Assembly (NCBI GenBank): GCA_965215545.1
Contig: OZ244066.1
Span: forward strand, 1,054,001 to 1,118,000
From: MPNP01 sp965215545
GTDB taxonomy: Bacteria > Pseudomonadota > Alphaproteobacteria > Rhodobacterales > Rhodobacteraceae
Reading direction: 5' to 3'
Length of the DNA stretch: 64,000 nucleotides
Below the pieces are notes generated by a model. It was not told the DNA's origin, ran no database searches, and was given only the letters and a program-made list of their open reading frames with translations. This document shows, piece after piece, positions 1 through 8,672 of the stretch. Made by a program: the position numbers and the translations under genes. Numbering within the stretch: position 1 is the stretch's first letter; every line of letters begins with the position of its first letter.

Positions 1-2274
1 TTGCTCGGGCAGGGCGGACCGGTGCCTCATGGAACCGAGATCATCATGATCGATGTCCCGTTCGCGCAGAATCGCGTGCCGGGCCAGCATGGCCATCAGG
101 GCCGTCTGCCGTTGCGTGCGGGCATCCGGGGTTCCTGCCGCCACTGTCGCCAGATCAAGCACCACGATGCGGGCCCCATCCACACCAAGACGCGTTGCCT
201 GACCGAGAATGGGCAAATCCCGTACGGCTTCCGAAACGGCCCGGCGAAATTCATGGAGTGGATTGCCCGGGGACTCCCCCTGTCCATCCGGACCGTAGGT
301 GATCTCGATCTGGTGCGTCATCGAGGCTGTCAGGAGGTCGGGCAGGGTCGGAACGGCCCGGGTCTGGGCCAGTTGGGCCAGGCGGGCGTGGCCACCGGCA
401 AAGAGCCAGTCCGTCACCTCCCACCATGTGCAGTCATCGGCCACGATGAATCCGAGCTCCTTGAGGGCATGGTCAACAGCGGGCAGCGTGCCATGACTGT
501 AGCGTTTGGGGGCCTGTGCATCCGCGCCCTGGCTGTAAGCCAGATCAACGATCCCGCCGATCATGCCCGAGATTGGGCCTCGGGCCGGATCACCGGCCTG
601 TTCGAACAGGATGGAGAGGAAGTTGAGCAGGAATTCCCGTCCCGAGACCGAGGGTTGGCGACAGCCAAGCGGCGTATCAAAGACATTGATGGCAAAATCG
701 GGCAAGGGTTTGAGCTCGATGTGGATGGCCTCATGCTGCCGTTCGGGGGGCAGGCCTTCCCGGATGAGGTCAACCAGGGGTTTCGAGGATCCCCCGATAT
801 CAATGACAGAGACGCGCGGGAGGCTCGGCCCTCCCGCGACAGGGGTCGGTTCAGCAAGGATCGAGGCCAGATTGAACGCATTGAGAGCAACGGACTTGCC
901 GGTTCCTGAATTGCCGACCAGGATCTCCACCCAACTGTTCTGCATCGCCGATCCCCGTTGATACGGCCACGCCCGGCCATCGGGCGTCCTGAGCAGGGTT
1001 TCGCCCTCGGTCCAGGGACTGCAGGGCCGGGCAATCGGGGCCATGCGCAAGGCCTCCGTCAGCGGGGCGGCAGCGGTGGGTGCCGTCGCCCCGGGTGCCA
1101 GACCCGGAACGGAAGCCAGAATGGTGGAGACCGGGTCACCGGTCAGACTGTCGGCCCGGCAATTGCCCCATTGCTCCACGGATTTGCGGAAGGTCCAGAG
1201 CGTTTCCAGATGCCGGCTGGCCTGATCGAGGGGCGACCAGAGAGCGAAGCACATCTGCAGTTGAATGACGGTATCGGAGAGTCCGTCGATGCTGCGCAGG
1301 TGATCATAGGCTGCACGCATCCGATGATGCTGCTCGCGATTGGTGAAGGCAAAGAGGCGCACGAACTGCTCCCGCAGACGGTGGGGCCGGAGTCCATCGG
1401 CATGACACTTGAAGGTGCACCGCCAGGAGACTCCCGGCAGGACAGCGGCAAGCGATGCCACGAGGGCATTGAATGGCAGCAACCGCTCAGGTGCCAGCGC
1501 AATGTCAAACCCCGAGATGATGCTGGCCGGTGTCACCAGTGATCCCCTGTCAAGAATCCGGAGCGGCTCGTGGGCAAGCAGGACATCGAGGGCCTGCTCT
1601 TCCTCTGGCAGGGGATGTCGGCCCCGCGGCAACAGGGGGTAGAGTCCCCCTGCAACCTCATCAAGATAGGCATGGGCCGTGAGATGGGTGCTCGAATAGC
1701 CTGAATGGTCGAGATCCCGGTGCAGGCTGGTCAGGACGGTTCTGTGGCTCGCCAGGGCCGGCGGCGCGATCCCGCCATCGGAAGCGACCTCGGAGGCCCC
1801 ATGATCGGAGGGCCGGAATTGACCGCGTTCGAGCCGGACAGGCGCCGTATAGATGGACAGCAAGGTGGTCTCGGCCGTTGTCAGCGCGCCCCGGACCCAG
1901 CTGCGGCCAGCCCTGAGATCCGCAAGGTCAAGGGACCGCGCCTGACCTGTGACCCTCGCTCCCGGTGCATGCTGACCGCCATGGCGGCGGCCCTGGCAGC
2001 GGACATAGGTCAGTTCAAGACTGTGGGTACCATCAGCCAGGATCGGTGCGAGGAGAACATGGAACCGGTCAGCCTGGTTGCCGAGATCATTGGCGTCGAG
2101 TTCACGTCCGATCCCCTCGATGGCCAGCATGGAACTGATCGTCCCATCCTTGGCAACCAGCGTCCGGTCATCGATGGCAGACCAGAGTGGAATCCGGTCC
2201 TGCAGCACATCGATGGCGAGAGTGTCGAGGTGCCGCCAGGATCTGTGCAGGGAGTCCACGAGGCTCTCAGCCAT
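1..2274 (-). CDS. icmB: IcmB/DotO-type ATPase of a type IVB secretion system (3' end outside window)
   Basis: This is the cytoplasmic ATPase of Dot/Icm (type IVB) secretion, of the VirB4/TraU class, which powers substrate export at the inner membrane. The frame stays open for 758 codons and runs off the left edge. A Walker A motif, GNSGTGKS, lies at about residues 454-461 (around 890-918). It is followed by VSVIDIGGSSKPLVDLI and later by RIVVLDLATVAAG and a QTALMAMLARHAIL stretch, all of which resemble IcmB/DotO landmarks. DotO is about 1000 residues, so roughly a quarter is missing here. The ATG at 2274 overlaps the stop of the upstream gene by 8 bases, which suggests translational coupling. 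The family call rests on remembered motifs. Confidence 0.85.
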   Translation of the reverse strand, partial: MAESLVDSLHRSWRHLDTLAIDVLQDRIPLWSAIDDRTLVAKDGTISSMLAIEGIGRELDANDLGNQADRFHVLLAPILADGTHSLELTYVRCQGRRHGGQHAPGARVTGQARSLDLADLRAGRSWVRGALTTAETTLLSIYTAPVRLERGQFRPSDHGASEVASDGGIAPPALASHRTVLTSLHRDLDHSGYSSTHLTAHAYLDEVAGGLYPLLPRGRHPLPEEEQALDVLLAHEPLRILDRGSLVTPASIISGFDIALAPERLLPFNALVASLAAVLPGVSWRCTFKCHADGLRPHRLREQFVRLFAFTNREQHHRMRAAYDHLRSIDGLSDTVIQLQMCFALWSPLDQASRHLETLWTFRKSVEQWGNCRADSLTGDPVSTILASVPGLAPGATAPTAAAPLTEALRMAPIARPCSPWTEGETLLRTPDGRAWPYQRGSAMQNSWVEILVGNSGTGKSVALNAFNLASILAEPTPVAGGPSLPRVSVIDIGGSSKPLVDLIREGLPPERQHEAIHIELKPLPDFAINVFDTPLGCRQPSVSGREFLLNFLSILFEQAGDPARGPISGMIGGIVDLAYSQGADAQAPKRYSHGTLPAVDHALKELGFIVADDCTWWEVTDWLFAGGHARLAQLAQTRAVPTLPDLLTASMTHQIEITYGPDGQGESPGNPLHEFRRAVSEAVRDLPILGQATRLGVDGARIVVLDLATVAAGTPDARTQRQTALMAMLARHAILRERDIDHDDLGSMRHRSALPEQ

Positions 2275-3556
2275 GGCCGGGCCTGTCGTGATGGCACAGC
2301 CTGGGCCCGGGGATCCGGCAAGGGCAGAGTTGGGAGCGTTCGAAGGGGGCACGGAGACCTATTCGGGTCAGGTGAGTGAGCAGGAGTCGCCGGTTTCCCT
2401 CATCCCGGGGCGGCAGGAAGGAGAGGGTTCCGCTTCCCATCTCCACCACGGTACCACCGGCTGCCGTGACGGCATTGAAGGCTGGCAACAGGACGTGTCG
2501 GTCCCGGTCAATCAGCCAGGCATTGCCAGGACCCGTCATCAACGGGTCGGTTTGGGTGCGGTCGAGCAGAGCCGCCAGCAGGGCGTGGGCCACGAGGTTG
2601 GCCGCCAGGCATCGAAGGGTCCGGTTGTACCCACCACAGGCCACTGTAAGGCCTTGCAGGAACAGTTCGAGGGCCGGGGGTGGCGGGTTGGGCCGGGGTG
2701 GCGGGCCCGTGAGAATCCCCTCAAGATGGAACCGACCATGACGGAGCAGGACCTCGATTGTCCCGAGGGTGAAAAACCGTTGTCCGAAGACCGGTGGCCG
2801 TCCACCGACGAGGTGGGAGACAAGCGGGCTGCCTCGGCGCCAGTGGGGCTGGAACGTCCCACAGAGGATTGTCGGAACTGCCCGCGCCTTCATCACGGCC
2901 AGTTGGCCGGCTGTCTCGATGACCCTGTCAGGCCCGGATTGCAGCAGGCGCCAGGGTCCCGGACCAGGGACCGGTGTCCGGGCCAGGTCCATCGCATGGG
3001 CCACAGCCGGGAACCGGACCATCACTACGGCGCCCTGCATCGGGCCGGAACTGACAGTCGGGGCAGGCAGGGACAGATCACGAATGGCCGCACGGAGGAT
3101 GGGCTTCAGGGGTGGCGGTTGTGAAGACAGGCTGCGCAAGGCCGCAAGGAGCGACTCGTTCAGGGTTGGCCGGGAATGGAGAGACCGGATCACCTGACCC
3201 TCCCTGGTCCCGGAGATGGGTGCCATCGTCCTGACTGTCAGCCGCACGGTCTGGAGCAACAGCGCCTTGAGGGCTTGCAGTGTCCTGCCATCCGGTGGGA
3301 ATGGCTGACCCAGGGCAGGCAGGATACCGACCAGGGGTTGACCGAACCAGCCATCGGGCACAATCACCCGATGGCGGCCAATGGGGCCTGTCGGGATCGC
3401 GCCGGTCGGCGAGAGATTGGAGAACCAGTGCCGGATCGTCATGTCATGGATGTCCGCGAACTGTGTGAGCGGCTTGACCGCGCGGGTTGTGGCGACCCGG
3501 ATGGATCCATCGGACCCTCGCCACAGGAGGCCAAACGGTGTCCATCGATCCGACAT
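2267..3556 (-). CDS. Unrecognised 429-residue protein between icmJ and icmB
   Basis: I do not recognise this protein. It starts MSDRWTPFGLLWR ten bases after the icmJ stop, and its own stop overlaps the icmB start, so it sits inside a tightly packed secretion operon. It is rich in Pro, Arg and Leu, has no evident signal peptide, nucleotide-binding motif or long membrane segment, and has a proline-rich stretch near the middle (about 2690-2710). The frame is open further upstream to 3964, but that extension runs antisense-phase through icmJ, so the ATG at 3556 is preferred. In Legionella icmJ and icmB are adjacent with nothing between them, so this gene is a lineage-specific insertion. A role in the secretion complex is inferred from position only. 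Confidence 0.75.
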   Translation of the reverse strand: MSDRWTPFGLLWRGSDGSIRVATTRAVKPLTQFADIHDMTIRHWFSNLSPTGAIPTGPIGRHRVIVPDGWFGQPLVGILPALGQPFPPDGRTLQALKALLLQTVRLTVRTMAPISGTREGQVIRSLHSRPTLNESLLAALRSLSSQPPPLKPILRAAIRDLSLPAPTVSSGPMQGAVVMVRFPAVAHAMDLARTPVPGPGPWRLLQSGPDRVIETAGQLAVMKARAVPTILCGTFQPHWRRGSPLVSHLVGGRPPVFGQRFFTLGTIEVLLRHGRFHLEGILTGPPPRPNPPPPALELFLQGLTVACGGYNRTLRCLAANLVAHALLAALLDRTQTDPLMTGPGNAWLIDRDRHVLLPAFNAVTAAGGTVVEMGSGTLSFLPPRDEGNRRLLLTHLTRIGLRAPFERSQLCPCRIPGPRLCHHDRPGHG

Positions 3557-3566
3557 GGTGGCCACA

Positions 3567-4319
3567 TCAGCCCTGTTGCCGGCGCCGATCGAGAGCCAGA
3601 GCCTGCCGGCAGGCCAGGCGCAGGGGCTCGAGATCGGATGTCGTGCTCCGCAGCGCCTCCAGCAGATCATCGCTGCGATCCCGGAACCCGTCACCGTCCC
3701 ATACGGAGAGGTGCGCAGCGTCGCGCGCCGTGCCGCCGAGGGCCCGATTGGCGGCGACCGGCCAGAACCGGACATGCCGGTCCAGGCGTTGTGCCACGGT
3801 GCGGCCATGTTTCGGCCCATGGTGACGGTTGGCAAAATACACCGCTTCACACATCCCTTCCGGATGGGTCGACCCAAGGAGTGACCGCAGTTGCATCTCG
3901 CGATGCTCAACGGCCTGCAGGAACCGTTCAATGGCGTGCTGGATCTCCGGCATCCGATGCGCAAGGGGTCCGGCCAGCAGCACGGACCAGGCGATGGCGT
4001 GAATCAGGTGCTGGTCTGTCCCCGATGACCAGAAGAGGCGGAATTTGCCCCGGCTGGCCGCCCAGAGAGGATGGCGGAGATTGTGACAGAACTGGCACAT
4101 GCAGCTGAGGTTGGCGACCGTATGATCATGATGGGACGCCACGTGCTCAACTTCCATGAAATCAGGCAGACGGACACCACAGATCCGGCAGCGCCAATCG
4201 TCCCGGGCCAGACAGGCAGCAAAACCCTCCTGCCCCACCGCCGCCAGACGGGCATGGGCACGGGCGCCGAGGTTCAGGCGGTCGATGGGGGTTGTCAGGA
4301 GTGAGGTGAAGACCCCCAT
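3567..4319 (-). CDS. icmJ: IcmJ/DotN-type type IVB secretion protein
   Basis: A 250-residue protein with a zinc-binding, HNH-like fold signature: CRIC at residues 44-47, then LPDFMEVEHV, then CQFC at 75-78. This arrangement of two Cys pairs around a (V/E)xH segment resembles IcmJ/DotN, a component of the type IV coupling-protein complex that presents substrates to the Dot/Icm channel. The start ATG at 4319 lies two bases after the icmD stop, and the stop lies ten bases before the next gene, so it is in the middle of an operon. The alternative reading is a generic HNH nuclease. The neighbours IcmD and IcmB make IcmJ the better call. Confidence 0.8.
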   Translation of the reverse strand: MGVFTSLLTTPIDRLNLGARAHARLAAVGQEGFAACLARDDWRCRICGVRLPDFMEVEHVASHHDHTVANLSCMCQFCHNLRHPLWAASRGKFRLFWSSGTDQHLIHAIAWSVLLAGPLAHRMPEIQHAIERFLQAVEHREMQLRSLLGSTHPEGMCEAVYFANRHHGPKHGRTVAQRLDRHVRFWPVAANRALGGTARDAAHLSVWDGDGFRDRSDDLLEALRSTTSDLEPLRLACRQALALDRRRQQG

Positions 4320-4321
4320 TA

Positions 4322-4693
4322 TCAGTTCAGGGAGCGCAGTGAACCGTCCACGGACACATTGACGGACCCTGTGCCAAAGAGGGAACCGATCCCCACACCC
4401 AACGTGGTGGGAATGGCAACCAGGGCTGCGCCCACGAAGACCAGAGCAAATGCCGATGAAAGTCTGGCTGATGGGTCATTGGGATTCTGCGAATGCTGTT
4501 TGAACTTGAGCAGGCCGGCGACGGCGAGGACAATGCCGAGCAGGAAGGCAACGGCACCGATCAGGTCGGCAATGTTCCCTGCCTGTTTCTGCAGCTCGGT
4601 GGCCATGTCACCGATATTGCCCACCTGGGCAAGGGCAGCAGTGGGCAGGATCACGGCGAGTGAGGCAATCAGCCTGGGTCTGGATGATGTCAT
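4322..4693 (-). CDS. icmD: IcmD/DotP-type small membrane protein of type IVB secretion
   Basis: A 123-residue inner-membrane protein. Residues 1-22 look like a signal peptide or first helix ending ALA. Residues 42-64 (IADLIGAVAFLLGIVLAVAG) and about 80-102 form two hydrophobic segments. Between them is KFKQHSQNPND, close to the KxKxHKDNPxQ loop of the IcmD/DotP (and related IcmC/DotE) family. The open frame extends to 4804, but the ATG at 4693 places a proper signal peptide first. It is the first gene of the minus-strand Dot/Icm operon, directly followed by icmJ. IcmC/DotE is the main alternative, since the two families are related. Confidence 0.78.
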   Translation of the reverse strand: MTSSRPRLIASLAVILPTAALAQVGNIGDMATELQKQAGNIADLIGAVAFLLGIVLAVAGLLKFKQHSQNPNDPSARLSSAFALVFVGAALVAIPTTLGVGIGSLFGTGSVNVSVDGSLRSLN

Positions 4694-5009
4694 GGTGGCG
4701 TCCTTTGGCGAATCGTTCCTGAGCAGAGGGAGGTCCATCCCCCTCCCTTCATGACCCAGCGCGCGAAACTCGCACCCTTGAGGGTGCGCAAGGCCGGACT
4801 TCATGTGGACACGCCGGGATGCTGTACGACCCCGCCGGGGATGGCCTCCAGCGCAGGTTCTCCGGGATCGGCAAGCCGCCGATGCGAGCCAGAAGCGGCA
4901 GTCGGCGTGACATTCCAGCCAGGGTCAGGCGCGCCGACCCCTTCCCTGTCACAACCATCGGACCACAATCCTGCCAGCAGTCAATTTTGGAATGGGGCAG
5001 GATCTGAGA
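4694..5009. other. Divergent intergenic region
   Basis: About 316 bases separate the minus-strand Dot/Icm operon from the plus-strand GcrA-like gene. Both strands are open over most of it (about 90 codons each), but neither translation resembles a folded protein and no ribosome site supports a start. It should contain promoters for both operons. I could not pick out confident -35/-10 boxes. Confidence 0.5.
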
Positions 5010-5399
5010 ATGGACAGACATGGTGAAACACCTGGCAGGCTCGCGGGCCGCGGCCGGCCCAGTGGAGAGTTCTGGAGCCAGGACGAAATCCGGGTCATGA
5101 GTGAATTGTGGGAGCGACAGGTCCCGATCCGGGCCATTGCCGATGTGCTTGGCCGATCACACCGTTCCGTTGCGGTCAAGGCATTCCGCACCGGCCTGAA
5201 ACCCCGATCCCGCAACGGCAAGCCGATCCGTCTGTCACGGGATCCGGCAGCAGGCATGCGAGCCTGCCTGAGCTGTACCCAACTGTTCTACTCGGAGGGC
5301 AAGAGCAACCGAATCTGCAGTTATTGCAAAAGCCGGGACGGTTGGGATACGGGCAACGACTATGAACTCAGCGGCAAATTACGGGACAACGGCTGGTGA
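5010..5399 (+). CDS. GcrA-like DNA-binding protein with C-terminal zinc ribbon
   Basis: A 129-residue protein. Residues 22-65 (WSQDEIRVMSELWERQ, then IADVLGRSHRSVAVKAFR) match the helix-turn-helix/SANT-like layout of GcrA-type regulators of alphaproteobacteria. Residues 86-106 hold CLSC and CSYC, a four-Cys zinc ribbon like the C-terminal motif of GcrA relatives. GcrA proper is a cell-cycle regulator. This copy, beside a primase and a Dot/Icm operon, is more likely a mobile-element regulator. The ATG at 5010 is preferred over 4992 because of a purine-rich stretch just upstream (caggatctgaga). It is 27 bases upstream of the primase, probably in one operon. Confidence 0.7.
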   Translation: MDRHGETPGRLAGRGRPSGEFWSQDEIRVMSELWERQVPIRAIADVLGRSHRSVAVKAFRTGLKPRSRNGKPIRLSRDPAAGMRACLSCTQLFYSEGKSNRICSYCKSRDGWDTGNDYELSGKLRDNGW

Positions 5400-5426
5400 C
5401 ACATCACAGGATGAAGGTGAGCGCCC

Positions 5427-6569
5427 TTGACAGCTGAGGACCAGGGACAGCTCGACGAGATCCTCAAGCGTATCCCCCTGCAGGATGTGATTGCGCGGGA
5501 AGCTGGCGTCCAGTTCAAACGGGTCGGCAACCGCTACACGGGGCGCTGCCCGTTCCATGCCGACAAAACCCCTTCGTTGACGGTGTTTACCGATGGAATT
5601 CCCCGCTACAAGTGTTTTGGGGCCGGGTGCGGTGTCCATGGTACGGTCTTGACCTTCCTGCAGGAATGGAAGCGCCTGAGCTACAGCGAGGCCATCCATA
5701 TGGCTGCCGACATTGTCGACATGCCAATCCCCACCGTCACGACATCTGACGCCCGCGATGGCCCGGTGACGGCACCACTCCAACCCTGGTCCCATCCGGC
5801 CATGGCTCCTGATGTCAAGATCCCGCAACCCCTTGACCCCATCCTTTTGCACAACCCCGCAACGAAAGTGACCCACTGGAGCGAGCCATCGCATGTGCAT
5901 GTGTATCGCAACCCCGATGGCCAGCCTCTGCTCCTCGTCCTGCGCTTCGACCAGAAGGATGGACGCAAGTATTTCCAGCAGGTGATCTGGCGACCGGGAC
6001 ACCTTGAGAACTACCCGGCCATTCCCGGCTGTTGGCAGCAGCTGGAATTCGACCCGACGATGGCCCGTCCCCTCTATGGCGGTGAGGACATTGCGGCCTG
6101 GCAGGCCGCAGGGGGATCGCGGTTGCTGTTCGTGGAAGGCGAAAAGACCCGGGATGCCGCCGCCGCGCTACTGGTGCCAGCTGCCAGCGGAATCCTGACA
6201 CTGAGCAATGTGGGGAGCACCGGCGGCATTGGCAAGGCAGACCTTGAGCCCCTCCATTCAGCTTTTCGCCTGGCCAGCGCGCGGGGGCGGGACCTGCGGA
6301 TCGATATCTGGCCGGATGCCGACACGCCATCCGGGACAGGTCCGGAGGCCGATGCCTTGCCAAAATTCGTCTCGGCGTGGGTGGCGGTCCTCAGCGCAAC
6401 CCTGGAGTCACTGGCCATCGAAAGCAACCGGATCCGGCTTGGCGCGATCATTCCGCCTGCCGACCGCAAACACGGCTGGGATCTGGCCGATGCTGCGGAT
6501 GAGGGATGGTCGGCGGCCATGATCCGCCAATGGATGGCCGACAACGCTCAGGACCTGACCCCGGTCTGA
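5427..6569 (+). CDS. DnaG-like CHC2 zinc-finger primase (plasmid/phage type)
   Basis: A 380-residue protein with a CHC2 zinc finger at the N-terminus (C41, H44, C63, C68), as in DnaG and mobile-element primases. A TOPRIM-like segment, LLFVEGEKTRDAA, is near residue 235, followed by a DIWPDAD acidic motif. Expected role: synthesis of RNA primers for replication or transfer of a mobile element. It lacks the C-terminal helicase-binding domain of chromosomal DnaG and is much shorter than the usual ~600 residues. The start is TTG at 5427, with GGTGAG a few bases upstream. Its end overlaps the convergent kinase gene by 22 bases. Confidence 0.8.
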   Translation: MTAEDQGQLDEILKRIPLQDVIAREAGVQFKRVGNRYTGRCPFHADKTPSLTVFTDGIPRYKCFGAGCGVHGTVLTFLQEWKRLSYSEAIHMAADIVDMPIPTVTTSDARDGPVTAPLQPWSHPAMAPDVKIPQPLDPILLHNPATKVTHWSEPSHVHVYRNPDGQPLLLVLRFDQKDGRKYFQQVIWRPGHLENYPAIPGCWQQLEFDPTMARPLYGGEDIAAWQAAGGSRLLFVEGEKTRDAAAALLVPAASGILTLSNVGSTGGIGKADLEPLHSAFRLASARGRDLRIDIWPDADTPSGTGPEADALPKFVSAWVAVLSATLESLAIESNRIRLGAIIPPADRKHGWDLADAADEGWSAAMIRQWMADNAQDLTPV

Positions 6570-7228
6570 TCTCCACCTGTTCTGGCCAGCCGATAGGCTG
6601 CGGCAAAGTGCCCATCCCGCTCCATCAGGTGGAGCCGGGTGCGGATCGCCTGGGCCAGAGTATAGGCATGCGGGGATGTGATGGCCATCTCCTCGATCCC
6701 ATATCGGCCAAGATCCAGCTGTGAGCGACTGTCGACGGGTGCGGCATGTCGGGATGGGCGCGGCAGAATCCGGACATGGAGCGTCCCGCTGATCCCGGCA
6801 GTGGCGATCAGCGGACGGATCTCCGCCAGGAAGCCGACGCCGGAGACGATCGTTGTCTTCCCCCGGTGCAGGTTGGATCGGACCCGCCGGGAGGCCTGCT
6901 CGCCGAGATAGCTGTCCCCATAGCGGGGTTTGAGGTGGTTTTCGCTGTAGTCGATGTAGGCCGTACGCGGACTCAGGCCCGCAAAATCAGCACTGGGGAT
7001 CTCCTTGACGTCCTCATAGTGATCAGCCTGCATGTCATCGGCCAGACCGTAATGATGATGGGTCATGCGTTTGAGTTGATCGGAAAGCGCAAAGTGATCG
7101 GCACCAAGATAGGCCGCCAAAAGCCGACCCGCACGGGTCTTGCCGGCCCGTGCGGGGCCGGAAATCAGCACAAGGACAGCAGGCAGGCTGTCCTTGCGGG
7201 ACTGACGCTGTCCCGCCACGATCACCAT
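6548..7228 (-). CDS. P-loop kinase, deoxynucleotide monophosphate kinase-like
   Basis: A 226-residue protein with Walker A GPARAGKT at residues 24-31, then AAYLGADHFALSDQLKRM, a pattern typical of deoxynucleoside monophosphate kinases of phage and mobile elements. A role in dNTP supply is inferred, and other P-loop adenylate-kinase-type activities are possible. Conserved basic residues follow (RSNLHRGKTTIVSGV, a possible lid or substrate-binding part). It is convergent with and overlaps the primase tail, so it belongs to a different transcript. No strong ribosome site precedes ATG 7228, so the true start may be some codons downstream. Confidence 0.6.
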   Translation of the reverse strand: MVIVAGQRQSRKDSLPAVLVLISGPARAGKTRAGRLLAAYLGADHFALSDQLKRMTHHHYGLADDMQADHYEDVKEIPSADFAGLSPRTAYIDYSENHLKPRYGDSYLGEQASRRVRSNLHRGKTTIVSGVGFLAEIRPLIATAGISGTLHVRILPRPSRHAAPVDSRSQLDLGRYGIEEMAITSPHAYTLAQAIRTRLHLMERDGHFAAAYRLARTGGDQTGVRS

Positions 7229-7321
7229 TGAGCGATATCCACGATCGAATCAACCTTCTCCCTGTTGGTGCCGATCCGGGCGCTGGTTGCACGCCATCAC
7301 CGTTTGCGACAATTGGGCCGC

Positions 7322-8206
7322 ATGACAAGCAGGATCAAAACCGCTGTGTTGCCGGTTGCGGGATTGGGAACCCGTTTCCTGCCCGCCACCAAGTCGATCC
7401 CGAAAGAGATCATGACCCTCGTCGATCGCCCCTTGATCCAGTACTCCATGGATGAGGCACTCGAGGTCGGCATTGAGCAGTTCATCTTCGTCACATCCCG
7501 GGGCAAGAGTGCCCTTGAGGACTATTTTGATCATTCGCCGGTGCTGGAATCGACCCTTGCCGAGCGCGGCAAGCAGCAGATGCTGGCGACGGTCAAGAAA
7601 ATCAGCCAGGAAAGCGGGCGGATTGCCTATATCCGTCAGCATGCCCCCCTCGGCCTTGGTCATGCCGTCTGGTGCGCCCGCCACCTGCTTGGCTCTGACC
7701 CCTTCGCCGTGATCCTGACCGACGATATCATCCTCTCCCGCCGACCCGCGCTCGGTCAATTGATCGACACCTACAACACAACCGGCAGTTCGGTGGTGGG
7801 GCTGACTGCCATCGATCCGGTCCAGTCGACAAGTTACGGGCTGGTCAAATACACGCAGATCGACGGTCCGCTTGTCACCATCGAGGCGTTGGTCGAAAAA
7901 CCCGCCCCGGCTGAGGCCCCCTCGAACCTGGCCGTCATCGGCCGATACATCCTGACCGGCAATATCCTGCAGTGTCTCGACGGCATGCCGCAGGGGACCG
8001 GGAAGGAAATCCAGTTGACCGATGCCATTTCCCGGAGTGCGCAAGACGGCCACCCGGTGCATGGTCTCCTCATCGATGGCTCCCGTTTCGACTGTGGCTC
8101 CAAGATCGGCTATCTCCACGCAACCCTTTCCATCGCCGCATCCCACCCCACCCTGGGCGCCGAGTTCCGCCAGCACATCCGCAACCTGCAGGAGGAGTGT
8201 GATTGA
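7322..8206 (+). CDS. galU: UTP-glucose-1-phosphate uridylyltransferase
   Basis: GalU makes UDP-glucose from UTP and glucose-1-phosphate in the cytoplasm, feeding LPS and capsule synthesis. The 294-residue protein has the nucleotidyltransferase signature AGLGTRFLPATKSIPKE at residues 13-29, then VTSRGKSALEDYFD, GLGHAVWCAR, VILTDDI, and the C-terminal FDCGSKIGY. The length is normal for bacterial GalU (about 290-300). The start MTSRIK at 7322 begins right before the family N-terminus, although the frame is open 19 codons further upstream. It is a core chromosomal gene next to mobile-element-type genes, and may act with the glycan genes at 49.8-54.9 kb and kdsB. Confidence 0.93.
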   Translation: MTSRIKTAVLPVAGLGTRFLPATKSIPKEIMTLVDRPLIQYSMDEALEVGIEQFIFVTSRGKSALEDYFDHSPVLESTLAERGKQQMLATVKKISQESGRIAYIRQHAPLGLGHAVWCARHLLGSDPFAVILTDDIILSRRPALGQLIDTYNTTGSSVVGLTAIDPVQSTSYGLVKYTQIDGPLVTIEALVEKPAPAEAPSNLAVIGRYILTGNILQCLDGMPQGTGKEIQLTDAISRSAQDGHPVHGLLIDGSRFDCGSKIGYLHATLSIAASHPTLGAEFRQHIRNLQEECD

Positions 8207-8224
8207 GAATGGTGATGGCCGTTC

Positions 8225-8635
8225 TCAGGCAGCATCCTGCGTCTGTCCAAGTCTGCACGGGGCTTGTGGGGCGGATTGCGGGTCATGGTGACCACCGGCA
8301 CCTCCAGGGCAAGCCACCGAACTGGCAGGGTGGGCAGCAGTCACATCCCCGATCGGGTCGTCGCTCCAGAGCGTCCCACTGCCGTCGAGAGCAAGGATCA
8401 CGTGAGTGGTCGACACATCATCGGCAAGGGCCACAAGGATGCACAGGCGGCCCTTGTCGACCGGGCCACCACAATCACACGGCTGCAGGGGGCCGTCGCA
8501 AGACCACAACCGCTGTGCGGGGATCGAAGTCCCTGCCAAGGCCACCGACATCCAGCCCCCCGCCGGTATCGCGGTGCAGGCCGTCCGGGACACCCCATCC
8601 CCGATGCCGCACGATGCCGGGCGACCGGGGCCCAT
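8225..8635 (-). CDS. Hypothetical protein, 136 residues
   Basis: I do not recognise this protein. The minus-strand frame carries a plausible cytoplasmic segment (LCILVALADDVSTTHVIL, then LDGSGTLWSDD) preceded by a Cys-containing stretch, CDGPLQPCDCGG. Codon positions show the G-rich first base and GC-rich third base expected of coding DNA in this genome, and the opposite strand does not. It ends 19 bases from the galU stop, convergent with it. The frame stays open upstream to 8905 but then runs into the antisense of the trlF remnant, so a start near 8635 is a guess. Confidence 0.4.
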   Translation of the reverse strand: MGPGRPASCGIGDGVSRTACTAIPAGGWMSVALAGTSIPAQRLWSCDGPLQPCDCGGPVDKGRLCILVALADDVSTTHVILALDGSGTLWSDDPIGDVTAAHPASSVACPGGAGGHHDPQSAPQAPCRLGQTQDAA

Positions 8636-8672
8636 GCGCTTGGAGGTCAGGCACGAATCCGTGCGTGGCAAG

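Noticed and set aside
1..909. Plus-strand open frame of 302 codons at the left edge
   Set aside because: It is the antisense of icmB, which carries the Walker motifs on the minus strand.
2078..3124. Plus-strand 348-codon frame
   Set aside because: Antisense of the operon gene at 2267-3556 and of icmB; no protein-like motifs.
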